The notes: generated by a model not told the origin, from the letters alone. DNA of 58,201 bases from Clostridia bacterium (GCA_009929695.1 RZZW01000018.1:1-58201), one strand, 5' to 3'; counted from the stretch's first letter, positions 25,816 through 34,661 are shown. Translations and numbers: made by a program.

Positions 25816-27096
25816 TTACTCCTGTTCCTGCCCTGCGGGGCGGATGATGACTGTGGCGCTGCGTTCTTCGCAAAGCATTGAGGCGAGCGCGGCGTTTACG
25901 TCCTCGGCTTCAAGCATTGCAAGCGCGGCGATTTCGTCTGCCTGCGATCGGTTTTTAAAATGCGCCGAAGCCATGCCTGAGGCGACGTCGTCAATGTTTT
26001 CAAGGTCTGAAACAAGCTCGCCGTACATCATGTTTTTGCAAAGCGCGAAAAGCTGTTTGTCAACGCCGTCCTTTTTGACGCGGGCAATTTCGGCTAAAAG
26101 CAGATCGCGAACCTTTTCGGGCTCGCTTGTCTCGCCGCCGAAAACCATGCAGTTTGCGCCTGAAAGCGAAAGAAATTCGCCCGAAAAGCCCGGGCTGACA
26201 AGCCCCTCATCGTAAAGCTTGCGATAGAGCGGTGTCATTCCGCCGCAGATTAGCTCTGTTATCATGTCGCAGACGATTTCGCCCTTTAGCACGTCGTTTT
26301 CAAGTGGCTTTTCTTTAAAGCCGACGCTCAAAAGCGGCTTTGCGACGGACATTGTGAACTCTTTATATGCACACGGAATTTCGTCTGTCTCCTCGGGGAT
26401 AATTCTTGTCACCTTGCCGCGCTTTGGCTTTATATCAGCCCTTGCGTACGCTTCAAGCACCTGCTTGCGTGTGACGTTGCCCGCGACGGAGAGCACCATA
26501 TTTTCGGGGCGGTAAAACGCGTCTGTGCAGGCGTACAAAAGCTCGGGCGTGATTTCGGCGATAGTTTCCGCCGTGCCCGCGATGTCGTCTTTAATCCAGC
26601 TTTTATTGTAAAGGCACTGATATGTTGTGAAAATGAGCCGCCATTCGGGCGAATCGTCGTACATGCTGATTTCCTGCCCGATTATCCCCTGCTCTTTTTT
26701 GACTGTCTCGTCGGTGAAATAGGGGTGTGAAACAAACGACAGAAGAATGTCGAGGTTTTCGTCTGTGTGGCCTGTCGCGGTGAAGATGTAGCACGTTTTT
26801 TCAAAGCTTGTATACGCGTTGGCGTTTGCGCCTGTTTTGGCGTAAAGCTCGAAGGCGTCGCCGTCCTCGTTTTCAAACATTTTGTGCTCGAGAAAATGCG
26901 CCATGCCTGCGGGCATGAGGTAGCGCTTGCCGTTTGCTTCAAATTCGCGGTCAACGCTGCCGAATTTTGTGGCGTAGACGGCGTGAACGCCCGTGAAGCC
27001 GGGCATTTCGTGGACGAGAACCGTAAGGCCGTTTTCAAGGTTTATTGTGTCGTGCGCGGCGGCTGCCCTGACGCACATAAGCGGAGCACTGAGCAT
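25816..27096 (-). CDS. M16 zinc peptidase, catalytic member (YmfH-like)
   Basis: A 426 aa insulinase-family protease. The inverted zinc motif HFLEH is at residues 67-71, within 'MAHFLEHKMFEN', and a downstream Glu-rich helix supplies the third ligand. Substrate-binding C-terminal M16 repeat follows. The ATG shares a base with the TAA of the preceding gene (TAATG), with AAAGGAGGG before it, so translation is coupled. With the upstream inactive homologue it should form a heterodimer like the YmfF/YmfH pairs of Firmicutes. Confidence 0.9.
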   Translation of the reverse strand: MLSAPLMCVRAAAAHDTINLENGLTVLVHEMPGFTGVHAVYATKFGSVDREFEANGKRYLMPAGMAHFLEHKMFENEDGDAFELYAKTGANANAYTSFEKTCYIFTATGHTDENLDILLSFVSHPYFTDETVKKEQGIIGQEISMYDDSPEWRLIFTTYQCLYNKSWIKDDIAGTAETIAEITPELLYACTDAFYRPENMVLSVAGNVTRKQVLEAYARADIKPKRGKVTRIIPEETDEIPCAYKEFTMSVAKPLLSVGFKEKPLENDVLKGEIVCDMITELICGGMTPLYRKLYDEGLVSPGFSGEFLSLSGANCMVFGGETSEPEKVRDLLLAEIARVKKDGVDKQLFALCKNMMYGELVSDLENIDDVASGMASAHFKNRSQADEIAALAMLEAEDVNAALASMLCEERSATVIIRPAGQEQE

Positions 27097-28355
27097 TATT
27101 CGCCCTCCTTTGTGAGCAGATATGTCACGGAAAGCGTAAATTTGTTTAGCATTTCCTGCGCCTGCTGTGCTGTGACCTGCGATATCTCGTGCATTGCGTC
27201 GGCGGGGGTTTTGTCCGAGCCGCGCATTATTTCGGAAAAATGCCAGAACTCTATGCTTGACAGCGAGTCCTCCACTGCGCTGAACGAGGATATGAGCGAG
27301 CGCTTTGTGCGGGCTAGCTCCTTGTCTGTTATCTCGCCTGTGCGCAGCGCGTCAAGCTCGTTTAAGATGGCGGCCTTCGCCTTTTGCGCGTCGGCGTGCT
27401 CGATGCCGCAGTCGATTGAAAGCATGTTGGTGGGCGACGCGAACGACGACGGGCAGTAGTAGCAAAGCGACTGCTTTTCGCGCACGTTTAAAAACAGGCG
27501 CGACGTGCTTGTGCCGCCGAGCAGACCTATTGCGACGCGCATTTTGCTTAAATTGTCAGCGTCAATAATTTCATTTGGCGTAAACAGCATGCAAAGCTTG
27601 CCCTGCGACGCATCGACAGGCTGCTTGAACGCTTGCTCGTCCTGCTTTTGGCGATAGCTCACGTCAGCAAGCGGCAGCGGCTGACGGTCGATTTTAGAAA
27701 GCGCGTCAAGTAAAAGCGCCTCGATATCCTTATCCTCTGCGCCGAGGGCGATGACCTCTATCTGCGCGTGTGAAATCATGTTTTTATATGCGTCTGTGAC
27801 GGCTTGCGGCGTTAAGGCGGGCACTTCGTCTAAATATCCACTGCGCTCTATGCCCTCGGGTGCGTCGCCGAAAAAGCGGCGTTTTGCCTGACGCACGCAG
27901 TAAGAGCGCTTGTCGTTGACCTCGCTTTGAAGTAATTCCGAAAGCTGTTCTTTTTCAATCTCGACACTCTCTTCATCAAAACAGCCGTTTGGCAGATGCG
28001 GTTTAAACGCCGTTGCGAGGGCAAGCGCGGCGTATTCCTGCGTCAGTTTTTCGCCGCTGAGGGCGTATTTGTCGCGTATGCCTGTCACGGAGACGGTGAG
28101 CACGCGGTTTGCGCCTATGATTGTTGTCTCAACGCCGAGCGACGCGCCGTAGAGGGCGGCGAGCTTTTTGCTCATCTCGGTCATGTCGGGGCAGTCGGCA
28201 TTACCGCGCTCCATAAGCATTGGCAAAAGCGCCTCGGCGGTGGCTGTGGCTCGGCTTGCCTGCCATATGAAATTTAGCGAAACGCGGCAGCGCTTGAATT
28301 TATCAACCGGAAACACCGTCAGACAAGTGCCGTTTGCAAGCTGTTTTCTGTTCAT
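27096..28355 (-). CDS. M16 peptidase-like, non-catalytic partner (YmfF-like)
   Basis: A 419 aa M16-fold protein. Where the catalytic subunit has HFLEH this one reads 'LPMLMERGNADCP', so zinc ligands are absent, but the fold, the helix 'SKKLAALYGASLG' and the C-terminal 'GLLGGTSTSRLFLNVREKQS' (substrate-binding RxxxxxY-type loop ending in 'LCYYC') are kept. ATG at 28355 follows CGGAG; a 27-codon upstream extension lacks a site. First gene of the operon with the catalytic subunit, lgt and folD. The substrate is unknown; peptide processing is expected. Confidence 0.88.
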   Translation of the reverse strand: MNRKQLANGTCLTVFPVDKFKRCRVSLNFIWQASRATATAEALLPMLMERGNADCPDMTEMSKKLAALYGASLGVETTIIGANRVLTVSVTGIRDKYALSGEKLTQEYAALALATAFKPHLPNGCFDEESVEIEKEQLSELLQSEVNDKRSYCVRQAKRRFFGDAPEGIERSGYLDEVPALTPQAVTDAYKNMISHAQIEVIALGAEDKDIEALLLDALSKIDRQPLPLADVSYRQKQDEQAFKQPVDASQGKLCMLFTPNEIIDADNLSKMRVAIGLLGGTSTSRLFLNVREKQSLCYYCPSSFASPTNMLSIDCGIEHADAQKAKAAILNELDALRTGEITDKELARTKRSLISSFSAVEDSLSSIEFWHFSEIMRGSDKTPADAMHEISQVTAQQAQEMLNKFTLSVTYLLTKEGE

Positions 28356-28420
28356 TGAATTATTTCTCCGTTCAGTATTGGCAAGGATATATTTTAATCG
28401 ATTATCACGCATATTGCTAC

Positions 28421-28665
28421 GGGTCGATGTGGGCATCGACCCTTACAAATGTTCCACGCCGCAAAGTTGCGCGAGATTGCGGGCGGATATGGAATCCGCC
28501 CCTACCGTTTGACGTAAATTGACGACGGATTGTAGGGGCGCGCATTGCGCGTCCGAAAGTTTTACATAATTTTACAGTGTGCATTGTAGGGGACGGCGTC
28601 CTCGACGTCACGCTAGGTTTGTCCAAATTGTCGGCAACGGAGCGACGAGGGCGTCGCTCCCTACG
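28421..28665. repeat. Cluster of five family B palindromes
   Basis: Five short palindromes in tandem, each with a different core: GGGTCGATGTGGGCATCGAC (28421), GCGGGCGGATATGGAATCCG (28479), TGTAGGGGCGCGCATTGCGC (28531), TGTAGGGGACGGCGTCCTCG (28585), GGAGCGACGAGGGCGTCGCT (28639). They fill the gap 28356-28703, in which I see no gene. Confidence 0.85.
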
Positions 28666-28703
28666 GTGTTAATTTTATAAATTAGCAAATAAATTTTGTA
28701 AAC

Positions 28704-30104
28704 TTACCCCAAATATTCCTCTAAGCAAATGCCCTGTGACATGATTTTTACTGCGTCCTCTGTGCCGACGTAGCGGAAGTGCCACGGTTCAAAGCTTGTG
28801 CCTGTCAGGGCGGTTTTATCCTTTGGATAGCGCAAAATAAATCCGTATTCGGCGCAGTGTTCAAGCAGCCATTTTGCTTCGTTTGTGCTTTCAAATGCCG
28901 CGGTGAGGTTCATGTCGGGCTGTGAGAGCGGCACTATATCAACCGCAAGCCCTGTTTCGTGCTCGGACGTTCCGGGCACGTTGCGCAGCCTTTTAGTTGC
29001 GGCAAGCGCCTCTTGAGCCGTCATGCCCTGCGACATATAGTCCTGCTGCATGGCTTCAAATAGGATTGTCTGCGTGGCAAAGCTGCGATAGCCCGAGCGG
29101 AAATAAAGGTAAACACCGTCCTTTTCGGCGGCGGCAAACATATTTTTGAGCGGTGTGACAATTCGCGAGTCGCACTGCTGCTCGGAAATGCCCTCAAACG
29201 GTTTTACATATGTGACGGTGGCTTCGTAATTTTCAGGCAACGCGTGAGTTTCGTTGCAAAGCAGCAGCGACCACAACGTTTTATCGGCGGGGGCTTGCAT
29301 ATTTGTCGTTTCGTCTGTCACGGTGGGCTCTGTCTGCTCTCCGTAGCCCTTTGAGACGGGCGCTTCAAGCAGCTCTGTCTCGGGCGCGGGCTTTAGCGCG
29401 GCAAAATTTGCAAACGGCAGCTCTGTGCCGTTTTTAAGCGCAAGCTTTACGCCGAAAACCGCGCCTGAGCACACGACGCACGCCATGATGAGCGTGAATA
29501 TGCGGCGCAAAACAAGCTTTCTTCTAAGCTTTTTTTCGTCCTTGGCAGACTGCAAAAGAATTGCCTTGCGCGACGCATAATCGAGCTTATGGAAAAGCTG
29601 CGGCGCGGCAATTTGCGGCTGCGGGTCATATATTTCTTCGGTTTCTTCTATTTCTGTTATTTCTTCAATCGGAAGAATTTCTTCAAAAGCTTCTTCTTGC
29701 GGCTCTGGTTCAATTTCAGCTTCAATTTCAATTTCAGGTTCAGGTTCAGGTTCAGGTTCCGCTTCTATTTCGGGCTCAATTTCCGGCTCGGCGGTCGGCG
29801 CAGCTTTTTTTAATTTAAGCGTCTTTTTGCCCGGCTTTTTAGGGCGGAGAGTTTTCTTTTTAGGCGCTTCGTCCGGCTCTGATTTTTCGCTCTCGGGCTC
29901 GTCCGCAACAGGCTCGCTGCGCACGGCTTTTACGCTCAATAAATCGAGAAGTTGATCTCGATAGCTTCGCTGTGTATCTTCCTCGTCGACAAACAGATTT
30001 ATCGCGGCGCTGCTTTCTTCTTCAAGCTGCTGCGCGATATCCTGCGCTTCGTTTACAGTATCCTGCTTTTTATTTTTGCGTGAAGCTCTGCTTGACAGCG
30101 ACAA
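28704..30104 (-). CDS. VanY-type D,D-carboxypeptidase with long acidic N-domain
   Basis: A peptidoglycan peptidase of about 466 aa. The C-terminal catalytic domain carries 'YFRSGYRSFATQ', 'GTSEHETGLAVDIV' (zinc His and Asp) and 'EPWHFRYVG' (second zinc His), the M15B/VanY-DacB signature that trims the terminal D-Ala of stem peptides. One membrane helix lies at about 203-224. The 200 residues before it are cytoplasmic, with a Lys/Pro region and a low-complexity Glu-Pro-Ile stretch (about 109-160), which is unusual for this family. TTG at 30104 follows AAGAGGTG at a good distance; GTG at 30113 is part of that site. Transcribed downstream of the aspartokinase terminator. Confidence 0.88.
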   Translation of the reverse strand: MSLSSRASRKNKKQDTVNEAQDIAQQLEEESSAAINLFVDEEDTQRSYRDQLLDLLSVKAVRSEPVADEPESEKSEPDEAPKKKTLRPKKPGKKTLKLKKAAPTAEPEIEPEIEAEPEPEPEPEIEIEAEIEPEPQEEAFEEILPIEEITEIEETEEIYDPQPQIAAPQLFHKLDYASRKAILLQSAKDEKKLRRKLVLRRIFTLIMACVVCSGAVFGVKLALKNGTELPFANFAALKPAPETELLEAPVSKGYGEQTEPTVTDETTNMQAPADKTLWSLLLCNETHALPENYEATVTYVKPFEGISEQQCDSRIVTPLKNMFAAAEKDGVYLYFRSGYRSFATQTILFEAMQQDYMSQGMTAQEALAATKRLRNVPGTSEHETGLAVDIVPLSQPDMNLTAAFESTNEAKWLLEHCAEYGFILRYPKDKTALTGTSFEPWHFRYVGTEDAVKIMSQGICLEEYLG

Positions 30105-30130
30105 ATTGTTCACCTCTTAATAACAATAAT

Positions 30131-30163
30131 TATCGGGCAGGCGCATTTAAACACCTACCCGAT
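30131..30163 (-). terminator. Terminator of the threonine operon
   Basis: Stem TATCGGGTAGGT / GCGCCTGCCCGATA with one G-T pair and an ~8-base loop, followed on the minus strand by ATTATTGTTATT. It lies after the aspartokinase gene. Confidence 0.7.
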
Positions 30164-30197
30164 ATTATACCAAATTTATATATAAAAGTCTACATTC

Positions 30198-31403
30198 TTA
30201 GTTTATAAAAGCGTCATGAATTGCGACGATTGCTTTTTCGGCGAGCGCTTTGTCGATTAGGACGGAAATTTTTATTTCGCTTGTTGAAATCATCTTTATA
30301 TTGATGTTTGCGTCGTAAAGCGTCTCGAACATTTTTGACGCAACGCCCGAATGGCTCTGCATGCCTGCGCCGACGATGCTTACCTTTGCGACATCTGTGT
30401 CAACGTTTACGGTTTTGCCGCCAAAGCGCGCAAGATTTTCTTCAAGCACTTTTTTTGCCGTCTCTGCGTCCTCGAGCGGGACGGTGAAAATAAGGTCCTT
30501 ATTATCGCCTGTGCCCGACGACTGCAAGATGATATCGACGTTGATTTTTTTCGCCGCCATAAGGCTGAACACCTTAAACGACATACCGGGAACGTCCGGC
30601 ACATCTAAAATTGAGACAACTGCGACGTTTGTGTCTTTTGCGACACCTTTAATTAACATACCTTCCACGGAAGCAACCTCCTTGACGATTGTACCCGGTG
30701 TGTTCGCCAAAGACGAAAGCACCTCTAAATTTACAGAATATTTTTTTGCCAGCTCTACGCTGCGATTGTTGAGCACCTGTGCGCCAAGCGAGGCGAGCTC
30801 AAGCATTTCGTCGAACGATATCTCCGAAAGCTTTTTGGCGTTTTTGACGATGCGCGGGTCTGCTGTGTAAACGCCGTCTACATCTGTGTATATTTGGCAC
30901 AAATCGGCGTTAAGCTGTGCGGCAATGGCGACGGCGCTTGTGTCCGACCCGCCGCGACCGAGCGTTGTGATGTCGTCGTAGCGGTTTAAGCCTTGAAAGC
31001 CCGCCACTACCACGACGCGGTTTTTGGAAAGCTCTGTCTCGATGCGCTCGGCGTTAAGCTTTTTGATGCGCGCTCTTGTGTAGGCGGTGTTTGTTGAAAA
31101 TCCCGCCTGCCAGCCCGTCAAGCTTATTGACGGACAGCCTATCTCGTTGAGCGCCATCGCGAGCAGTGAAACGCTTATCTGCTCGCCTGTCGCAAGCAGC
31201 ATATCCATTTCGCGCTGTGAGGGGTTGTGCGTTATTTCGCCCGCTTTGGCAATGAGGTCGTCTGTTGTGTCGCCCTGTGCAGAGACTACAACTACAACAT
31301 TGTTGCCCTGATTGTGGGTGTCGGCCACAATGCGCGCCACGTTGAACACGCGGTCACGGTTGGCGACGGACGAGCCGCCAAACTTCTGTACAATCAGTGC
31401 CAT
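30198..31403 (-). CDS. Aspartate kinase
   Basis: A 401 aa amino-acid kinase that phosphorylates aspartate, the first step to lysine, threonine and methionine. It begins 'MALIVQKFGGSSVANRDR' with the kinase KFGGSSV motif, has 'TTLGRGGSDTSAVA' for substrate binding and 'TDVDGVYTADPRI', and ends in two ACT domains (about 265-400) for feedback control. ATG follows GGGAAAGG. Last gene of the ACT-hom-thrB-aspartokinase operon, suggesting inhibition by threonine, possibly with lysine. Symbol left empty because the isozyme name cannot be decided. Confidence 0.94.
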   Translation of the reverse strand: MALIVQKFGGSSVANRDRVFNVARIVADTHNQGNNVVVVVSAQGDTTDDLIAKAGEITHNPSQREMDMLLATGEQISVSLLAMALNEIGCPSISLTGWQAGFSTNTAYTRARIKKLNAERIETELSKNRVVVVAGFQGLNRYDDITTLGRGGSDTSAVAIAAQLNADLCQIYTDVDGVYTADPRIVKNAKKLSEISFDEMLELASLGAQVLNNRSVELAKKYSVNLEVLSSLANTPGTIVKEVASVEGMLIKGVAKDTNVAVVSILDVPDVPGMSFKVFSLMAAKKINVDIILQSSGTGDNKDLIFTVPLEDAETAKKVLEENLARFGGKTVNVDTDVAKVSIVGAGMQSHSGVASKMFETLYDANINIKMISTSEIKISVLIDKALAEKAIVAIHDAFIN

Positions 31404-31432
31404 GCTATTTACCTTTCCCTTCGCTTATATAT

Positions 31433-32323
31433 CTATATCACAACTGCGCCCGTGTTGTCGGGTGCAAAGCGTTGCAAATCAAACTTATTCATTTTTTCGT
31501 CGGCACTTATCGCCGCACGCGCCTTGTCAAAAAAGGCGTTGTCCTTTGCGTCTACAACCGCGAGTATTGTCGGGCCTGCTCCGCTGATAAAATGCGCCGT
31601 CGCACCGAGAGATTTTGCCAAATCGAATATCTCCTGCCCGCCCTCTATAAGCGGCAGACGGTATTGCTGATGAAGCGAATCTTTGCTTGCGACGCTAAGT
31701 AAATCGTACCTTTCCTGGCAAAAGGCTGTCGCCAAAAGCGCCGCGCGCGATAGATTATATACAGCGTCCTTGTGCGAAACTTCTTTTGGCAGCGCCGCGC
31801 GTGCCTTTTCCGTAAGCAGCTTAAAGCTTGGGATAAACGCCGCGAAGCATATTGAGTCGTTGATTGTTTTTTTGAGCGAATAGACCTCGCCGCCGTCTAT
31901 TGCCGAGACGACAAACCCGCCCATGAGCGCGGGCGCGACGTTGTCGGGATGACCCTCGATATCTGTCGCGAGTGTTAAAATATCCTTTTGCGAAAGCGGT
32001 TTGCCGAGCAGCTCATTCGCGCCCATGATGCCCGCCGCGATGCACGCGGAGGACGAGCCTAAGCCGCGAGCCATCGGGATTGGGTTTGTCTGGACTATTT
32101 TAAGCCCTTTTAAACTTTTGCCGCATTTTTCGTAAACTGTTTTTGCCGTGCGGTAGATGAGGTTTGCCTCGCCCTGCGGCACAAAGCTACCGTCGGCGGA
32201 GGTGATGTCTATTCTGTTGCTCTCCTCAAACGCCGCTGTGTTGTAAAGCGACAGCGCCATACCGCAGGAATCAAAGCCCGAGCCGATATTTGCACTTGTT
32301 GCGGGCACTTTTATCGTTATCAC
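31433..32323 (-). CDS. thrB: Homoserine kinase
   Basis: A 296 aa GHMP kinase that makes O-phosphohomoserine for threonine synthesis. Visible motifs: 'VPATSANIGSGFDSCGMAL' at the N-terminus, ATP loop 'IPMARGLGSSSACIAAGI' near 84 and 'ISGAGPTILAVV' near 255. The start is GTG at 32323, ten bases after GGAGG, which lies in the last codons of hom; the longer frame upstream is only overlap with hom. Six bases separate the two genes. Confidence 0.93.
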   Translation of the reverse strand: MITIKVPATSANIGSGFDSCGMALSLYNTAAFEESNRIDITSADGSFVPQGEANLIYRTAKTVYEKCGKSLKGLKIVQTNPIPMARGLGSSSACIAAGIMGANELLGKPLSQKDILTLATDIEGHPDNVAPALMGGFVVSAIDGGEVYSLKKTINDSICFAAFIPSFKLLTEKARAALPKEVSHKDAVYNLSRAALLATAFCQERYDLLSVASKDSLHQQYRLPLIEGGQEIFDLAKSLGATAHFISGAGPTILAVVDAKDNAFFDKARAAISADEKMNKFDLQRFAPDNTGAVVI

Positions 32324-32328
32324 TGTTA

Positions 32329-33561
32329 TCAGTCCTCCGGCAGCATTTTGAGCGTATTTCCGACGCTTACGCCGTTTGACGCGGCTTTGTCGCACTTTGC
32401 GGCAAGCTCTGAAGCCGTCACGCCGCGAACGATAAATACACACTCGTCGTCAACTGCAATAATTTCTACATCTTTGCCAAAACACGTTTTTGCGTCTGTT
32501 TCATTACCCTTTATACGCACATAATATGCGTATTTACCCGCATCTTGATAATAACCGTCTATCGGCTCGCGCTCCTGCCAGAAAAGGCTGTCGTGAATTT
32601 GCGTGCCGTTTTTGAGCGCGTCGATTACGTCTGCGACAACAGCCGACGCCGTCGGCAGCTTGCCCGCGCCTTTGCCGTAAAATACGACATCGCCGAGCAT
32701 ATCGCCCTTCATCAAAACAGCGTTGTAAACGTCCTCAACGCCCGAAAGCTGGTTTGAATTTGGCACAAGGCACGGCTCTACGCCGCACGAAACTGCGCCG
32801 TCGTCTGTGCGCTTTGACCACGCGATAAGCTTCACCGCGCACTCTAGGCGCGTTTTGGCAAGCGTGATATCCTTGACTGTGACATTGCGTATGCCGCGCG
32901 TGGGAACATTTTGCGGGTAGACGTGATAGCCGTATGCGAGGCTTGCGAGAATGGCGATTTTGCGCTGTGCGTCGATGCCGTCAACGTCCGCCGAGGGGTC
33001 GATTGTCTCCGCATAGCCGAGGCTTTGCGCGACTTTGAGCGCTTCGTCAAAGCTCATATTTTCGCGTGCCATTTTTGTGAGCATAAAGTTTGTTGTGCCG
33101 TTTACAATGCCCTGCACCTCGCTGACAACATTCGCCGCAAGGCACTGGTGCATCGGTGTTATAACGGGCGTGCCTCCGCCGACTGACGCTTCAAATAAAA
33201 AGCAAACGCCCTTTTCACGCGCGATAGCCAAAAGCTCTGCGCCGTGCTTTGCCACAAGCTCTTTGTTTGAGGTGGCGACGTGGCGGCCGCTTTCAAGCGC
33301 TGATTTCACATAAAAATACGCGGGTTTTATGCCGCCGATTGTCTCTACCACGGCTACAATTTCGGGATCGTTAAGTATTATGTCGATGTTATTTACAAAC
33401 AGCTTTGCGTCGGGGTGAGCCGAAAAGTCGCGGATATCGCATATGTATTTCACTTCGACCGCCTGCCCTGCGCGGCGTTCGATGCTTTGCGCGTTGCGGC
33501 GCAAGACCTCTAAAACCCCGCTGCCGACAGTGCCGTAACCAAGTATTGCAATTTTTGCCAT
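32329..33561 (-). CDS. hom: Homoserine dehydrogenase
   Basis: A 410 aa NAD(P)-dependent enzyme reducing aspartate semialdehyde to homoserine. N-terminal Rossmann motif 'ILGYGTVGSGVLEVL', catalytic region 'ATSNKELVAKHG' and 'GVVNGTTNF'-type segment (here 'GIVNGTTNFML'), with 'LGYAETIDPSADVDGIDA' near 190. The C-terminal ACT domain (about 335-410) allows threonine inhibition. ATG follows GGGAGAAGAG. Second gene of the operon, 24 bases after the ACT regulator gene. Confidence 0.94.
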   Translation of the reverse strand: MAKIAILGYGTVGSGVLEVLRRNAQSIERRAGQAVEVKYICDIRDFSAHPDAKLFVNNIDIILNDPEIVAVVETIGGIKPAYFYVKSALESGRHVATSNKELVAKHGAELLAIAREKGVCFLFEASVGGGTPVITPMHQCLAANVVSEVQGIVNGTTNFMLTKMARENMSFDEALKVAQSLGYAETIDPSADVDGIDAQRKIAILASLAYGYHVYPQNVPTRGIRNVTVKDITLAKTRLECAVKLIAWSKRTDDGAVSCGVEPCLVPNSNQLSGVEDVYNAVLMKGDMLGDVVFYGKGAGKLPTASAVVADVIDALKNGTQIHDSLFWQEREPIDGYYQDAGKYAYYVRIKGNETDAKTCFGKDVEIIAVDDECVFIVRGVTASELAAKCDKAASNGVSVGNTLKMLPED

Positions 33562-33585
33562 TTCCTCTTCTCCCTTACAATATAT

Positions 33586-34011
33586 TTACACGCTGCGGCG
33601 CACGTCAATAACAGTGCGCTGATGACGTAGTGCGTTCAGCATCTCGTCAAATTCCATGCGCATATTGCCTGTGCGCATGGAGACGGCAACGCGTGCCGCG
33701 CCGCTTTCGGGCGTTGACTGATTGATGGTGACAATTGATGCGCCCGCCGCGGAAATAGCGGCAAGAAGCGACTGCAAAGCGCCTGTCTCGTCAAGCAGCG
33801 TGGCGTTGACGGTGATGACTTCTTTATTATTTTCAACATCAAAAATGCTGTCTTTGTATTTATAAAATGCACTTCGTGATAAATCTACAATTTTAGTGGC
33901 AGCGGAAACGTTTCTCGCTTCGCCGCTTGCAAGCAGCTCTTTTGCCTTTAGTACCTTTAAAAATACATCGGGCAAAACGCCGACCTCGATAAGTAAAAAG
34001 CGCTTCTCCAA
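33586..34011 (-). CDS. ACT-domain regulator, UPF0735/ThrR (PheB) family
   Basis: A 141 aa protein: an N-terminal helix-turn-helix-like segment ('VLKAKELLASGEARNVSAAT', 'IVDLSRSAFYKYKDSIFDV') and a C-terminal ACT domain (about 70-141, 'VITVNATLLDETGALQSLL'). Bacillus homologues of this family regulate threonine genes. TTG start at 34011 is seven bases after GGGAGC. As first gene of an operon with hom, thrB and aspartokinase, it probably represses that operon in response to an amino acid; the paired 25-base repeats over the promoter are candidate binding sites. Confidence 0.88.
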   Translation of the reverse strand: MEKRFLLIEVGVLPDVFLKVLKAKELLASGEARNVSAATKIVDLSRSAFYKYKDSIFDVENNKEVITVNATLLDETGALQSLLAAISAAGASIVTINQSTPESGAARVAVSMRTGNMRMEFDEMLNALRHQRTVIDVRRSV

Positions 34012-34045
34012 GTTTTATGCTCCCTTTCAGCAATTTGTGCGCGTA

Positions 34046-34101
34046 GTACGTACAGATGTTTTCAGTATTTGTACTATAACATGTTTTCGCACCGAGTACA
34101 A
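34046..34101 (-). promoter_or_regulatory. Threonine operon promoter with 25-base repeats
   Basis: Minus strand TTGTAC (34101-34096), 17 bases, TATAGT (34078-34073). On the plus strand GTAC recurs at 34046, 34071 and 34096, and ATGTTTTC at 34056 and 34081, each exactly 25 bases apart, giving two and a partial third direct repeat that cover the promoter. Confidence 0.75.
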
Positions 34102-34205
34102 GTGTAAATCGCCCGCACCCAGTCATTTTCGTCAAGTGCACAAAAAATATTGATATTTTTGCAAAAATTGTGGACATTTTTGCAGAATTTAAGCGTTTGT
34201 GCATT

Positions 34206-34236
34206 GTAGGGAGCGACGAGGGCGTCGCTCCCTACA
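34206..34236. repeat. Family B palindrome
   Basis: TGTAGGGAGCGACGAGGGCG followed by TCGCTCCCTACA, between mazF (convergent side) and the threonine promoter. The rest of 34102-34267 is A/T-rich with no gene. Confidence 0.85.
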
Positions 34237-34267
34237 AAATTTGCATCTTGCATACTGTGGATATATA

Positions 34268-34621
34268 TTAAAAGCTAGACAGCCCAAAGCTTATGCCGAG
34301 GGCTTCGTCTACCTGACGCTGGGTATCTTGGTCGATAACTCCGGCGGGCTCGCGAAGGCGGCGTTTATCTAGTGTGCGTATTTGTTCAAGCAGCACTACG
34401 CTGTCCTTTGTAAGCCCGCCCATGCCTGCTTTTATGCCGATGTGGGTGGGCAGGTTTGTTTTATCGTGCTTTGAGGTGATTGCGGCGGCTATCACAGTAG
34501 GGCTGTGGCGGTTGCCCACATCGTTTTGTACTATAAGTACAGGCCGTATCCCGCCCTGCTCACTGCCCACGACCGGGCTTAAATCCGCGTAAAAAACCTC
34601 TCCTCGTCTTATCTCGTCCAT
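34268..34621 (-). CDS. MazF/NdoA-type endoribonuclease toxin
   Basis: A 117 aa PemK/MazF-fold ribonuclease that cuts single-stranded mRNA. It matches the Gram-positive EndoA type: 'RRGEVFYADLSPVVGSEQGG', 'RPVLIVQNDVGN' with the catalytic Arg, 'VIAAAITSK' with the catalytic Thr, and 'DSVVLLEQIRTLDKRRL'. ATG at 34621 follows AAGGGAG; the in-frame ATG upstream would run through a hairpin. No mazE-like antitoxin gene is adjacent: the gene just upstream is a lipoprotein fragment. Its ribosome binding site is part of a stable hairpin (34631-34661). Confidence 0.92.
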   Translation of the reverse strand: MDEIRRGEVFYADLSPVVGSEQGGIRPVLIVQNDVGNRHSPTVIAAAITSKHDKTNLPTHIGIKAGMGGLTKDSVVLLEQIRTLDKRRLREPAGVIDQDTQRQVDEALGISFGLSSF

Positions 34622-34630
34622 AATTTTCAA

Positions 34631-34661
34631 CTCCCTTGCCACTATTGTTGGCAAGGGAGGT
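34631..34661. terminator. Hairpin at mazF start, masks its RBS
   Basis: Perfect 10-bp stem CTCCCTTGCC (34631-34640) / GGCAAGGGAG (34650-34659), loop nine bases. On the minus strand the 3' arm contains the mazF ribosome binding site AAGGGAG; on the plus strand a T-rich tract follows. It may end upstream transcripts and also hide the site. Confidence 0.75.

Noticed and set aside
26767-27459. 230-codon plus-strand frame over the M16 genes
   Set aside because: Lies opposite two peptidase genes with clear motifs and lacks a start context.
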